In this document: in pieces, positions 40,620 to 53,651 of the stretch
How the letters are laid out: every line of letters begins with the position of its first letter
Numbering within the stretch: the stretch's first letter is position 1
Assembly (NCBI GenBank): GCA_013398955.1
Contig: VWPU01002878.1
Span: forward strand, 1-64,000
DNA: 64,000 nucleotides
Source: Callaeas wilsoni
Taxonomy: Eukaryota; Chordata; Aves; Passeriformes; Callaeidae
Direction: 5' to 3'
Notes under the pieces: model-generated
Databases searched by the model: none
What the model was told of the DNA's origin: nothing
Seen by the model: the letters and a program-made list of their open reading frames with translations, nothing else
Translations under genes and position numbers: made by a program

Positions 40620-41400
40620 AGCTGTATCTACGTGCACCTCTGGTTTTAGGGGGACAGCCTGCTCTGGGGTGCTGCCCGGCCTCTGGGGACCCTCTCCACA
40701 CGGGCCTGGCAGTGACCGGACGCTCCTGCCCTGCATTTCCAGCCAAGCGCTGCCTTTGTTCTGCTGCTTCCACCTGGGCCCTCACAGGCAGGGCCTTGCG
40801 GGGGCCCTGAGGGGCAGGCCGGGCACAGCCATGGCGAGCGGCCCCCTTCGTGCCCCGTGCCTGGAGCTTAATGCCACGGTGGGTTTATCCTGTTGCCCGG
40901 CCTCCTTCGGCCAGTGCCTTAGTACGTTACTTGTTTTCCACGGTGCTTTTATATTAATACACCGGCACGCTGGCCGGGCTGAGATGGCAGCAGCTTGTCC
41001 AGGAGTGTCCAACACAAAAGGAGAACACCCTGTGGCACCTCGGTGCCTCGCTAGCCAGCCTCCCAGCCCGTGCGGTGGAGGGCACGTAGCCCAGCGCGCC
41101 TAGGGCTTATGGATAGCCCCTGCGTGACCAGAAACAAATGAGCAGAGGTGGCTCCTTCGGCCGGTATTCCCAGGGCTTACTGTAGGAGCTCCCTCGAAGG
41201 GGACCGGAAACGAAGATAGCAAGATAGCAGCCTGAGTGGGCTTTAAAGGGATACAGGGAAGGGGGCGNGGGGCGGGGACAGCAGGGACCTATAGGAAGAA
41301 GGGAAGGGCAGGACAGGTCTGGTTACCTTTCCTTAGGAGATACAAGGGGTGTCTGTCCACTGTCAATCAGACAGACCGAGCCTACATCACGTCACAGGAA
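40620..41400. promoter_or_regulatory. Intronic CpG-rich block, possible regulatory element or insertion
   Basis: This ~0.8-kb segment is strikingly G+C- and CpG-rich within AT-rich intron. By eye I count about 19 CpG dinucleotides in the ~350 bases from 40669. It includes an ATG in GC-rich context at 40831, a TATA-like TAATATAAAAG on the minus strand (about 40946-40956), a G-rich run at 41261-41277 that contains the window's only N (41268), and a TCACGTCA CRE-like site at 41387-41394. No exon, LTR termini or target duplication could be defined. It may be an alternative promoter, an enhancer, or an old insertion with its own base composition. Confidence 0.4.
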
Positions 41401-42760
41401 CTCAATGGGAGAAGCCATCCTCACAGAGGAGGGATTTTACTCTTTGGAACCAGCCCACCAAACCTCTTTTTCTGGGCTCTGTGGCCCCCTGGTCATTCTT
41501 GTGGTTGGTTCAGTCACCACAACATCCTTTGGCCTGTATGGACTTCCTTCATGCTCCTTCTCTTTTATAATTTTTCTTTTTTTAACAACTCCTATCATCT
41601 AGAATTATTTTGTTTTTATATTACAAGTACAAGAGAGCGTGTCTTTACAGACAGCAAAGGTTTCATGAGCTTTAGATTTCCTTCCAGGGACATGCAAATT
41701 ATTTTTTGTCCCCTATTAAGTAAGTCTAACATCTTCAGTATATACCCCTCTGCTTGCTGGCTCTTCACCTATTTTACCAGACAGTCTTCAGTTTAATTTG
41801 CTTAGCAAATCCCACTATGAATAAGTAAGAAAGAAATATGAAGAGTAGGTATTTCCTGGAGGGCTTTCATGGTCATGTTGTGGCCTTTGATATCCCTTCC
41901 TCTCTAAGATGTACCTAAGGTACACCAAGCTTGTACCTCATAGGACATCAAGACAAAACCATGTTTTTTTCATGAGAGTATTCCTAACTACTGAATATTT
42001 GGTAAATCTAATGCTGTATTGAGCTTTATAATATTTAGAAATGCCTAGATTTTCACAGTGGAGACATCAATGAGGATGTTGATACTAAGGTGAGAGATTA
42101 AAAGGGAAACAAAGCTGAAACCAAAGTATTTAAGAGATGGAATTTGGTTGTGTTTTACGTATAAGGTTTCCAGCTAACATCACATTTGAGAAAAATCCTT
42201 TTCCATGTGTCTAGTTTCATATCTCTGCAGGTATATAAACCAAGCACAAAAATATTTCACTTACTGCGAGTAAGTATGCAAAATTAAAATGGAAACATTA
42301 GGAGTAGGCAGATTTCTATACACCACTAAGAACAAAACCAGCATGCTGTTTCTTTCTTGTTGTGGTATCTACATTGTAAGAAATCTGGCTTTTTATTGTA
42401 TTCTCTCCAACACTGAAACAAAAACAGTGTCTAAGGATTAGAAGAATTACCTTATACTGAGTAAATTGAGAGAAACATAGAAATGACTATTTCATGCCAT
42501 GGAACCATAGGCAACTGAAGCAATGCACAGTCCATATGATGGATAACCAAAAGCAAGTTGCATCACAATGTTGATACTAGTAGAATTCACATGCCATCTC
42601 TAAAAGTAGATGAGAGTGTTTTTTAGACATGTTCTGTATTACTGTATTATGAGATGCAAATACTTTCAGAGTTAAAAACCAGCCTTCAAAGTATTTGTTC
42701 TCTTTACTTCAGAGAGTGAATTTGAATGTAATTGTTGCTAGGTATTAAATCTGATATTTG
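41401..42760. other. Intron 1 sequence without recognised genes
   Basis: Composition returns gradually to the AT-rich background after about 41560. No exon, RNA gene or clear mobile element is visible. An open frame that runs through the N at 41268 and on to 41796 has no recognisable motif and is not accepted. Confidence 0.55.
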
Positions 42761-43046
42761 ACTCTCGTGACCAGTGACAGGACTCAAGGAAACAGTACAA
42801 AGCTGTCAGGGGAGGTTTAGGTTGAATATCAGGAAAAGGTTCTTCGTCCAGAGGGCGGTTGGGCACTGGAACAAGCTCCCCAGGGAAGTGGTCATAGCAC
42901 CAAGCCTGACAGAGTTCAATAAGTGTTTGGACAGTGCTCTCAGGCACATGGTATAACTTGTGGGATGACCCGACCAGGGCCAGGAGTTGGACTCGGTTCT
43001 GATAGGTTCTTCCCAACTCAGCATATTCAACGATTCTGTGATTCTG
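42761..43046 (+). mobile_element. CR1 LINE 3' fragment with the end of ORF2
   Basis: About 285 bp of CR1 in + orientation and the longest CR1 piece here. The frame 42774-42956 gives a C-terminal ORF2-like peptide with the blocks FRLNIRKRFF, VGHWNKLPREVV and FNKCLDSALRHMV, matching the conserved end of avian CR1 ORF2. A short 3' untranslated segment follows, with GGAGTTGGACTC and TTCTTCCCAACTC blocks. It ends in the octamer ATTCTGTG (43033-43040) plus a partial ATTCTG. The 5' part of the element is absent, as is typical of CR1 truncation on insertion. The peptide is a transposon remnant, not a host gene. Confidence 0.9.
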
Positions 43047-44334
43047 CTAGTATTAAAGTATGGAGACCTTTAAACTGGTCAGCTGCATATAGTAGCAAGG
43101 AGAGGGAAAATTACTTGCTTAAGCATTAATTGGAGGGCATGGGTATTTGTTCGATGATAAGGGTTTTCCAGGATGAGTTGCTTTATGGCACCTTGTCCCT
43201 CCCATCCTTGTGGTCTAGCTCACTTCCCTTTGCACACACACAAAGAGAAAGCCCTTCCTGAAGTTCGTTGTATTTCAGTTCCCTGAGCAAATGCAGAAGA
43301 GTTCTCTGAGAGAGTGATACTGTAGGGACTTTTTCTACAATATGGCCAAGTAGAAAATGTGATTGTAACCTCTGTGCTTTCAGTAGGGCTGAAGCAACCA
43401 GCTTCATTGGCTGGACAAAACACTGTTGTTGAGACATCATATTTTTCTTTGGTGGTCTTGAGTGAAAGACTAGTTATTTCTCAAGTAAAAAAAATCAAGA
43501 TTTTCTGAACCAGCTAATTTTGATACTAAATTTACAGACTTACAGCAAAGTGACTTGTAAGGATAATTACCACTAAGGAAATCTAAGCAGCTTACAAAGA
43601 AAATGACTACAGTTCTTACAGGGACGCTAGATCATTGTAACGTTGATATTTGTGAGTTAGCATGCCTTTCTTTTCACAATAGCTCCATTGGCATAAGTGA
43701 AAACATGCAATTAATTGTTCGGTTAGCGTTACTCATTACGAGGACACACTTTTGGTTTTATGTAGAGCTGAGGCATCATTTTACAGTCTTTTTATAGAAT
43801 ATATGGGAGGGATGATACAGGTTCTAATACAGATGATTTAACATATGTATTGTACTCAGGTTTTATAGTACTTGCTTTGTTTTCACTTAAGATTTTGACT
43901 AATATATGCAAATGAAATTGTGGTGTTCTTTGGCAGTTTGTACATTTGAAATAGAGCTTAGTACAATGAATCGAGAGGACGCTGTGTATGTGTATGGTGT
44001 GTGTGCAAATGAAATCCGAATTTGTCTCCAGGAAGTATTTTTATAGCATATTAAGATTATTGGGAGGTGTAGTTTTTCTGATAAGACTTTTCTGTAGGAC
44101 TTCAGCACTTCTCATTTGAGAGGATTTATGTTAAGTGCAAATACATTTCAGTGTACCTTCTGTACTTGCCTTTTTCTCTTTCTGTAAATGTAAGTTTACC
44201 CAAATTGCAAATGAAACCATTATCTGTTCAATAACCTCCTGCCAGTGTCCTCGCAAAAGCACCTGAAGGTTTTGTTTCGAGAAGTTTGCAGTCAAATTCA
44301 GTTTTCTTCCTTCTATAATGTTATGTCTTCACTG

Positions 44335-44383
44335 AAAAAAACCAACCCAAACAACCAAAACCAACAAAACAGCAAAAAACCCT
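44335..44383. repeat. A/C-only-like low-complexity tract
   Basis: About 50 bases consisting almost only of A and C in irregular CCAAA, CAAAA and CCAAC units. It is similar in style to the tract at 62606-62670. No retroposon body is recognisable beside it. Confidence 0.75.
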
Positions 44384-46908
44384 CACTCAGACCCCAGTGT
44401 CCTTGGCTATTTGAATATTGTCTGTAATATATTTCCTTAAGAGTGATAAGCTTTGTTAACAATAGCAGATTTAACTCACTCGTGATGAATTTGATGCATA
44501 ATATCTGTACTTCTTGCGTGTGCCAGAACTTGTTAAACTGGTGTAAACATTGCTTTCCTTCTGATGGTGGGTCCAGTGCCATTTCCACCTCAGAGTGCTC
44601 CCATTGACTAGAGGCAGTGGCTCAGCTGAAGTGAAATGTTCCAGCTGCCACCGGATAGCCTCTTGCATAAGCACATAATCAACTTACATTAAGAAACAAA
44701 GCAAGTAATTATCTCTTCTTATCAGAATACTTGCTCCATTTGAATTCAATGTACAATGTATAATTGACCCCTTAGGAGCCCTGTGTACTAGAAAAAGAAC
44801 TAACAGTTTAACGGGTAGACTCACAATCTTGCTCTGCACTAGACCTACAGTAGCTATTTGCTTCCAGGGGTGTGCTTGTTTGATATGGTAACTGATATGG
44901 CTGCTGTGGCAAGGCCTCAGAGGCAGTCGTATTGTAAAAAGTAAAACAAATGTGAAAATATTTTCTGCTTTCCTTGGTTTTAGTCATAGCTGCTTATTTA
45001 TAAGAAGAAATGTTGAGTTTCCTTTTCTGTTTGTGTTGTGCCTCCTATCACAATTCAAGTTGGGATCTCTGCCTGGTATTCTCTCTATCTTTATTAGATG
45101 TAGTTGTATTTTGTTTCTAAGGAATTGTCTAATAGAATGCTTCCTAAAATCAAGAAAGGTTAATTGTTTCTAGATGGCAAAAGTAAATTACTTTCCCCTC
45201 CTAAAATTCTCTCTTACTTATGGATTGTATCTTCTTACATTTAGAGGAGGGGAAAAAAAGGAAAGTATTAGGAAGTGAACATAAATAACTCTTGTAAGAC
45301 ATTGTACTACCAACCAGGGCACTGCCAAGGATTACTTATCCCATTTGTAGTAATACTCCTTGGGCTATCACCTGAAGTTTTATTTTTGGCACTATCCTTT
45401 TGGTATCTTGCCCTATTTTTGTTGCCTACAAGAGAGCTGATCCTGCCTGTAGGATACATGTCCTGAAGAGTGCCCCATGTCATCACAACACATTTGGGAA
45501 CGTGGGTTTTACAAAACCGGTCATGTCCTCTTCTGCAGGAGTCAAACGTGCCTCATTCATTAGGAGTCTGTATTTCTGTCTAGGGGTGAAGTAGAATTTG
45601 TAGAATCTTGTTATTTTACTGCATTTTAGGGGGAACAAACATGTTAGTCTAGAACAATGATTTCTGATTTGATTTAGGGATTGCCTTTGGCTTTCAGCGT
45701 TTTTAAAGGCTTAAGGTAAAGAATTACCTGATAGAATAGATGTCATGAATGGTTCAACTTTTGTTTGCAAACGTAATTGTGACTGAAATTGGCCTGGTGA
45801 TCAATAAACTCATGTTAACTGGTTTAGAGAGAGCATAGAATTGCCTCTCCTAAAATCGCTGAATTCTAGGCATTTGTTTGTCAGTTTATGCAATCAGCTG
45901 ATATGTGGAAGTTGTTTGGTCTAAACCTCTGCTCAGAATGTGGACAGTTTTACAGTTCATTGAGTCAAATCTGATTCACATTTCCTTATTCATAGATAGT
46001 ATCAAATGATTATGAAGTACAGAACTGTTGTGTACTTTTGAAATAAGCAATATTTGGGATGTTACAGTATAATAGCAGTATTGGATAGTCACACTTTATA
46101 CTTAATTCTTATTTCCTCCACACTAATGTAAAAAAAACAGCACAGCATGACAAGCTAGTTCAAATGTTTTCATTGCTTTTCCTAATCCAGTTTTGCAGCA
46201 ACTGAGAATTTGCAGTTTTGGGGTTTTTTTGCTTGGACTGATTACAGGAATTTCTAGTCCAACAGTAAAAGACAGATGAGGGGGCACAGTGTTTTCTGGG
46301 AATTAGTTTTATTAAGCATGAAAGCTGAATCTTTAAAAGAACGTTCGTCTATTGGACTGTTTTCAAAAAGAACACTGTGGAAAATCTATTAAAAATATTT
46401 ACTGTTGTAATAACTCAGTTTCTTAAGTATGTGTATTCATTTGAAACAAAAAAATTGTTAGCAAATGTATTTTTTATTATTATCTAGCTATTTCACTTCG
46501 CAGATTCTTTAGCATGTCATACACAACAGATTAAAATAGATAATCCCGATGATTTTGGTTCAGAAGTTTTTTCATATTTGTTCAATTGAAGTAATAGCTC
46601 TCAGGTGACCTTCTTCTATTGAAAAGGTGAATTGTTTATTTTCATTTGGGTTTCTTTTTCCCTTGGATAAACTGTCGTAGAGGCTATCCAAAAGCCGGGT
46701 ATACTCAACTTGGTTTCTGAAGGATCTGTAGGGCCTGCGATGCCCTTAGGTATATGTATGCATTTTCAAATTTGCTAAATAGAGGTCTTCCCTGCCAGCA
46801 TGTACTGAGAGTTTACTTCTACTTCTTGGGTTTCCCAAAATGGGGAGTATAGAGACTCCTTTTATTGAGCAGAAAACGTGGTTAGGTTTTTTCTCTTGGT
46901 GTTTTTTG

Positions 46909-46926
46909 TTTTTTTTTTTTTTTTTT
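46909..46926. repeat. Poly(T) run, T18
   Basis: Eighteen consecutive T residues preceded by GTTTTTTG, within a longer T-rich stretch starting near 46887. It is the longest mononucleotide run noticed in the window and could be a reverse-oriented poly(A) remnant. Confidence 0.8.
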
Positions 46927-49552
46927 CCTTTGCTTATCATTGGAAAGGGAAGGAATGGCAGATCAGCCTTTGAAGTCTGAGAAACATTTCTTTAGGGAGA
47001 TTTTTTAAAGATGTGAGTTGATGTTGTGGAGTATGTTTGTCTAGGGGGAAAAAAATGGTGATTCTTTTTTTCTTAGATTCTAGAGTCCTGAGAGAGTTTT
47101 ATGGCAAAAAGAAATTATCCCATCGCAAGTTGTTTTTAGGCGATGATGTATTGTAACTACTTGCCTCCATCCCTCCCCACATCAAAGAAGTCACAGCAGT
47201 AAATCAAAGCCTAAAAGTCGGTGACTTCTCTTACATTTTTGTGTGCTTTTGCTGCTGCATAGAAACCAGCAGCATCGAAAGGTTGTTAAACCTCTTCTCT
47301 GTATCACTGAATGACAGACATGTGGAGGTTGAGATTACACTTATCGTCTCATCCCAGACAAACCTGCATAACCTCCTTTGCCTTTATTATCAAAATCATT
47401 GCAAGTCAGAATATATTAATCTCAACCTACAGTACAGTTCTAGACTTGACAGAAAAATCTTTCTTTAAAAATATCGTTCCTTTTCTGCATGAAGTACACA
47501 GAACAGTTTTGATATATTGAAGTGCAATGTAGGCATTTTGTCTTCCACATATAAATAAAAGGAGGTATATGGATCACTGGCAGCTTAAAAAAAGTCCCCT
47601 GTATTGTATAATTATACTGATACAAGTCTCATAGTAACATTTTGAAGTGCACAGTACTACAGTTCTGCTAAAATAAAACAATTTGAACCATCTTTGTTTC
47701 TGACCAAGAGATGGTCTTTCACACTGTACTTAGTATACTGGAGCTTGACTTCAAATGTGTTGGGTGTACTGTGTTGACCTTACTTTAAGTTCTCTGGCTG
47801 TTATTAATGCTTTTATTAGTAGCTTTTTACAAGTGTGAAATGTTTACTCAAGGCAGCCAGTCACTGTAGATCAACTTGTAGTACCTTACAGGCTACTGAC
47901 TATATGTTGAGAAAGTGTTTTATTTAAGTGTTCCTCACCTTTGCTGCATCTGAAGTTTCCTCTGAATTATTAATGATATCTTGGTTTAAAATTCACCCCG
48001 TTTTCACTGAACTGTTTAAGATGATAAAATCTGGAAGTCTGTCTTTGAGTTCTGGTGTCCTGCTCTTTCAGGGATTAGTTAGATACTGAAGTTTCTCAGA
48101 CTACAGTTCCCAAAGAGTTGAGTTATAAACCTTCATTTTCACTGTTTTAAATGCTAAACATTGACTATTTTAGTTTCTCGAGTTTGTGATTTAATTACTT
48201 GTATAACAGATGTTCTGGACTTTCTAGATTTTTTTTGACTAGCAATTGCAACTAGCTTCTAACTGAGCAGTCAATATTTTATATTGTAAGTTATTTTTTA
48301 AAATGTTACGTATCTTATTCTGTATGTGACTGTATATGAGAAAGGAAATAGCTCTAATGTAAAGTAATGGTTTTGTATGAATATCTAACTCTTAAAACAC
48401 AGCTAATAGCAAGTGCTGATAAAATTTTATCTTTTGTAAATATAGACTGTTTACTGTTAGAAGGTCTTGCAGTCTTTCGATGTTTGTAAAAGTACAGAGT
48501 TGTGAAATATTTATTGTACTTCAGATTGTTCAGTTGCAAGTCTTTAAATCTGTTCTTTGAGAGTAAAAGTAAATATTGAAAAGCTCACAGCATCAAAAGA
48601 ATTGTAAAGTAATGTTTAATCTTAATGTAATTCACATTCCTCAAGTGCAGTGAAAACAAAAGGGATTCTAAAGTCTTATGGTTATGGTGTCATAAACTTT
48701 TTATGCATCACGAGTAGGTTTACTCATACTCCTGACGTGAACACTCAAAGCTATTGAATGTCCTTTATGCCATTTTGTAAGTTTAAAATTCTTGGGTTTT
48801 GTCAGTGTAGACTTTATCAGAAATCAGATTTATGATCCTGATGCCTGCTAATTTTGGGAAATTTAAAAGATCTTTGCTATTATGCATGAGGATTGAATGT
48901 GGCATTTCATCAGCAGCACCTATGTGTTAGTAGGTGAAACTCTAAAATACAGTTTGTGACCTCTTACCTGAATCAGCATATGGCTTTTCCCCCGAAATAC
49001 TTCAACGCATGGTATTGCTTTACAGTAGAGGAAGAAGTAATAGGTTAAAATTTTGCATTTCTTGAATGTTTCAGAACTGTACTTGAATACTATTGTATAT
49101 GTAAGAGTTAGAAGTATATCAGAAGTGTTTCAAATAGCTCCAAGTAAGTGTTTCATTAACCTTATAGCCATCTGTAATTAGGCTCCTTCCTTCTATCAGA
49201 GTGTCTGTGTGTTCACCAAGCTGAATTTGCAGAACATCATATTTGGTGCTGATGCACAACAAAAAGCATGGAGAAGGAAGATGCTAGGTAGCTTCTAATG
49301 CTACATAATTAGCCCGTTATTCTGAACAGCCAAGTTATTTTTGAGCTATAGGTTCAAGATTCCCTCAAGATGAAGCATCGGTGTGCTGGGGTTATACTGT
49401 GAATCTTCAAACAGTGCTCAAAACCAGTTGCACATGAGAGAGGAAAAAAATGTGCATGTTACACTGCAGGGAGTGTGGCAAAATATATTTACTCATAATA
49501 GGAAATTTGGCTATTAGGGTTGTCATTTTTACTTATTCCAAGCCTTTCAGGC

Positions 49553-49583
49553 TGTTGATAAATTTACCAGTAATTTATCAACA
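49553..49583. repeat. Perfect 12-bp inverted repeat, 7-nt loop
   Basis: The arms TGTTGATAAATT (49553-49564) and AATTTATCAACA (49572-49583) are exact reverse complements around TACCAGT. It lies a few bases before the AT-rich tract at 49590-49696, with which it may form one structure-prone region. Confidence 0.8.
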
Positions 49584-49589
49584 TTTTTT

Positions 49590-49696
49590 AATTATAATTA
49601 TATATATAATTATATATATATAAAATATAATTAATTATAATAAATAAATTTTTATTTATGTATATTTTTATATTTTATATTTTTAAAAAACATATA
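49590..49696. repeat. AT-rich low-complexity tract
   Basis: About 105 bases almost entirely of A and T, including repeated AATTATATATATA-type units and TATTTTTATATTTT-type units that can pair with themselves. Such tracts are often polymorphic in length and can melt or form cruciforms. No gene function is implied. Confidence 0.85.
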
Positions 49697-52600
49697 ACAA
49701 GAGCTCAGCACTTGTTCTATACCTGTCTGCTTCTGTGGATAGTTCTGCAGACTAATATAGTCTGGCCTTAGGGGGAGTAAGTTCAGGAGCAGCCTACATG
49801 AGCAAGATCTTAATCTGAAAAATTGTCAAAACGTGATACCCGCCAGTTTTACTGAGGATTTAGGTTCTCCTTATAGATGTGGAAAACTAACAGGTAGCAA
49901 TTGCTTTAGTAGTACAGCGTTCAGTAGCACCCATGTGGTAGTTTCTCTCTCTGTTTTATCTTGGGTTATTTGCTTCTGATAAGATTGCAGCCTGACCTCA
50001 AGTATGTGTGGTAGCATAGCTACAGGTACATACCGGGAGACCTTTTTTTTAAGTAGTCTTTGTGTAGGGAAAAAAAAAGCCAAAAAGGTGTGAGTCACTG
50101 TTCTTTAAGAAACTGTAGTTCAGTATCAAGTAAGTATAAATAATTAGATACGTGAAGGTATATAGAGGTATGAGTTTACAGTAAATATTTTGATGGTTCT
50201 CCAGTACAAATATGTAACATAAGCTTTACATTATTATGGAGGGAACAGTTCATGTAATAACATTTGGACATTCTTTAGTAACTGACTTGGTGGCCTGCGA
50301 GACCAGCATTTTATAAGCTGTTAGTTTTGCGGTATCATTATGTAATATAAGAAGGTTGTCCCACCTTCTGTCTGCTGGAATCAGACAGAATCAGAGTAGC
50401 TTCACTAGCTCCGCCACTTAGGCTTCAAAAGGATTTTCATTCCTAACAGGCACTGACCATTAGGATAGTGAGTAGTTGCTACTTGGCAGTGAACTTGTTT
50501 TACAGATTTAAATGTGATAACAAAGGTTAACAATGGGGGGAGGCGTTTTCTTGACATCAAAACTACACTATTTTTTTCTAGTAAGAGGAGGAGAGGAATA
50601 GAAGTCTGCTGCTCAGCTGTATGACAATAGACTGTAGAGAGCAATAGTTAACTATCCTTCCTCTTTTTTATCCATAGTTTATTTGAACAGTTTAGAGACC
50701 AATGAACATGTAGATAAGGCATTTTGACAGCCCTTGTACTAAGTATAAAGAAGAATACAGAAGCCCATATATTTTGTCTTCGTCCTGGAATCCAGATGGG
50801 AAATTTGACTCTTCTCCTGTTTGCTAAAATCCTAGTGAAAAGTGGTGTCACTCTGGCCAGTTCTGATCATGTCTGATGGTAGAGTAATCTACTGTTCTAA
50901 ATAAAAAGCATATTTTTAGAATACATTCCCTTTTGAATCATCTGAAGCACCTGTAAGAATACCAATTAGGAATGGATTTAGTTGCATCTGATCTTCTAAA
51001 TCTTGCGAATGCATACTGTCTCCATATGCACTGTTGTTCCTTGGAAAAGATTGACAACAGGTATTCTTGCTTGGTTTTTCTTAATTTAGTTACTTACTTT
51101 AATTATTAATAACCTTAATTTAAAAGAAAATAAATAGTGTGGCATATCTGTGGGTTTATTACTTACTTTTGAATGAATGAAAGCAATCTGCTGCTTGCTT
51201 CCCTTCATCCTCTTGTTTCTTTAGAATCTCTAAAAATAATTTTTTAAAAAAAATTTCCATTTTCTGCCCTGAAAATTTTGATAGCTTTAGATTTTTTTCT
51301 TTTTGAATTACTGCAAATAGAAGTAGTTATTGGCAACTGTGAGTAAAAAAAATCCTTGCATTCCGAAGTATCCATACAACTCTCCTGAAAATATCTTTGT
51401 AGCTACTCTGAGAAACTGGCACTGCATGTAAATCTTGGTGGCCTTAAAAAAATTAAATTGCTCTTTTTTTACGGCTTTTCTTGGCACCTACGGAAGCTGT
51501 AAATTTCCTCTGCAAGCCTTAATTTCAGCTGTTGGTCTGGAGTTGCTTAGAAATAAACTTGATTTTTAATTAATTTAAGTACTAAGGCTGTCCAATATCC
51601 TGTGTCTTATGTGACACTTTCCCTTCTAGTTTCTCTTACCACTGCACTTTGCAGTGTAGTCTTTTTCTCATTTGCCTTTCTAATTGCAAGCGAGCCTCTT
51701 GAAAGGATTTCCATGTAGCCGCAGTCCTTGACTGGGCGGGGGCAGAGGAGCAGGAGGCACACGGTCTTCCTGTGCCACTGGCAACGAGGGGCAAAATGTG
51801 TCAGAAGGAGCACATTGAGAGGAAGGAAGAGTGTAGCAAAAGCATTTTTCCAGCTGTCCAGTAATTCACATATGTCACAGATCTACTTTCTTACCATCAT
51901 TGCAGTGATTCTGTGAAACTAGATGAAGAATGCATATGTGGATGGAATAGGAGACTTTTATCTCTATCACTTTTGTTACTTTTCATGGAAATAAACAGGG
52001 AAACTAAAAATTCACCCGAAGAGAAAGCACAGACATCAGAAACAGCTATACCTAATGGGCCAGTACCTCAGCAGTGTTTTGAATTTAAATTGACTGCTTA
52101 GAAAAGATCTCAATCTTCCTTGAATAACTGAGGTAAGTTTTTATGTATGTGAAGCAAAGAATTATTGTAACCCTTTCTAGGAGGAACATAGATCACTGGC
52201 TTTGTCATCCAGGAGGTCAAATTATTCAACCGTTCAAAGTACAGTGTATGTGGAATTCAGCTAAAAATGATACTCCGAACTGGAAATCAGAAAGGAGAAT
52301 TAGACTGTTTTTCCAAGTGCTGTATTGCAGTGTCCCAGTGCCAGCTTGTGTGACACAACTGGAATGTAGCTTTATTAGGATAGCTTCAGAAATGTTTCAC
52401 TCTTAAGTACAGTTCTCAAGGAGGCATGAACTGGAAGGCTGAAATAACATTTATATTAAGGACACATACAGAAGTGTTAGGTATTTTATATAAACTGAAA
52501 CACTTGCTGTTGTGACAATGTTTGGTCTAACAGCTGTGAATTATAGAACTTTGCATCATTTTGTCATCATACTTTTCCATTTCCTCTTAAAAAATTTCAC

Positions 52601-53611
52601 AAATCTTATTGCAGCCTATTGCTGTGAATCCATTTCCCCTTCTGTCTGCATGCACAAGACCCTTGCAGAAGGTGGAAAGAAAGATCAGAAAACCAGGACC
52701 CACCAAGTAGTAGATATTGGCTGGGAAACTTGTGGGCCTGGCCCCATTTTCTGTAGGTAAGATGTACCTGCCTTTGCTTCTGATCACATATTTTCCTATA
52801 GAGTCATAAATACAATAACCTATTTGCAGTTAAAGAATGTTGCTATCTTCTTTCTTCTCCCTCTGCATATACTTATGTCCAATATTCTGTGGTTTGTAGG
52901 CAATTGATTGGGGAGGGTTTTGATTTCAAATGTTATTTCTGACAAAAATCATCATCCAAGGATTTAAAATTAATTTGCTGAAATGAAATGCAGTAATTTT
53001 CTGTGGCAACAGATCCCATTATGGGTGACCCATAGGAAATGTGTCAATTAGTCATAGAAGTTTCTGGGAGAAAGTTGTTCTGGGTTTTTTTATGTTTGGT
53101 TTTTCGGGGTTTTTTTGGTGGTTGCTTCTGAAGAGCTGCGTTTTGTTATTCCATTAAGTTAGTTACTTAATGGCATATGTCCATGACTTGTAGGTGAGTG
53201 AAGTAATTTACTTTCTGTTTACAGTGTCTCATATTGAGATAGTCCTTTTTCAGAATATAAAGCCTGATAGGGTATTTATCTGGTAATTATATGAGTTTTT
53301 TTATCTGTGCCATTCTATGTTCATACGAAACATAACAATCTTAACAGCTTTCAAAGTTATACTCTTCATTCTGACCTTGGCCAATTCATATGAAGGGCTG
53401 GTATAATGCCGTGAACAGAATGTAAAGCTTAAGTGCTCTCTCTCTGTAGGTATTTTGAGTTTCCCTATCATTTGACATGTAACAAAAATCCTTTAAATGG
53501 ATGAGAATTTCACCCTTCATCTCCATAAATTCATACATACAAATTAGCGATTTTTTTTTTTTGCTAAAGTGGACTGTTTAAAAGCTTAATCTGTTTTACT
53601 GGTTAGCAATT

Positions 53612-53651
53612 TTAGGAAATGCTATTTAAAATTAGGAAATTATATTTAAAA
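53612..53651. repeat. 20-bp tandem duplication (two copies)
   Basis: Copy 1 (53612-53631) TTAGGAAATGCTATTTAAAA is followed directly by copy 2 (53632-53651) TTAGGAAATTATATTTAAAA, with two differences. It is a small local duplication with no evident function. Confidence 0.8.

Noticed and set aside
40669..41103. 144-codon + strand frame in the CpG-rich block
   Set aside because: Pro/Gly/Ala/Cys-rich translation typical of random GC-rich sequence; no domain and no splice context.
41236..41796. 186-codon + strand frame through the N base
   Set aside because: It depends on an unresolved base, has no motif or homologue I recognise, and crosses from the GC-rich block into ordinary T-rich intron.
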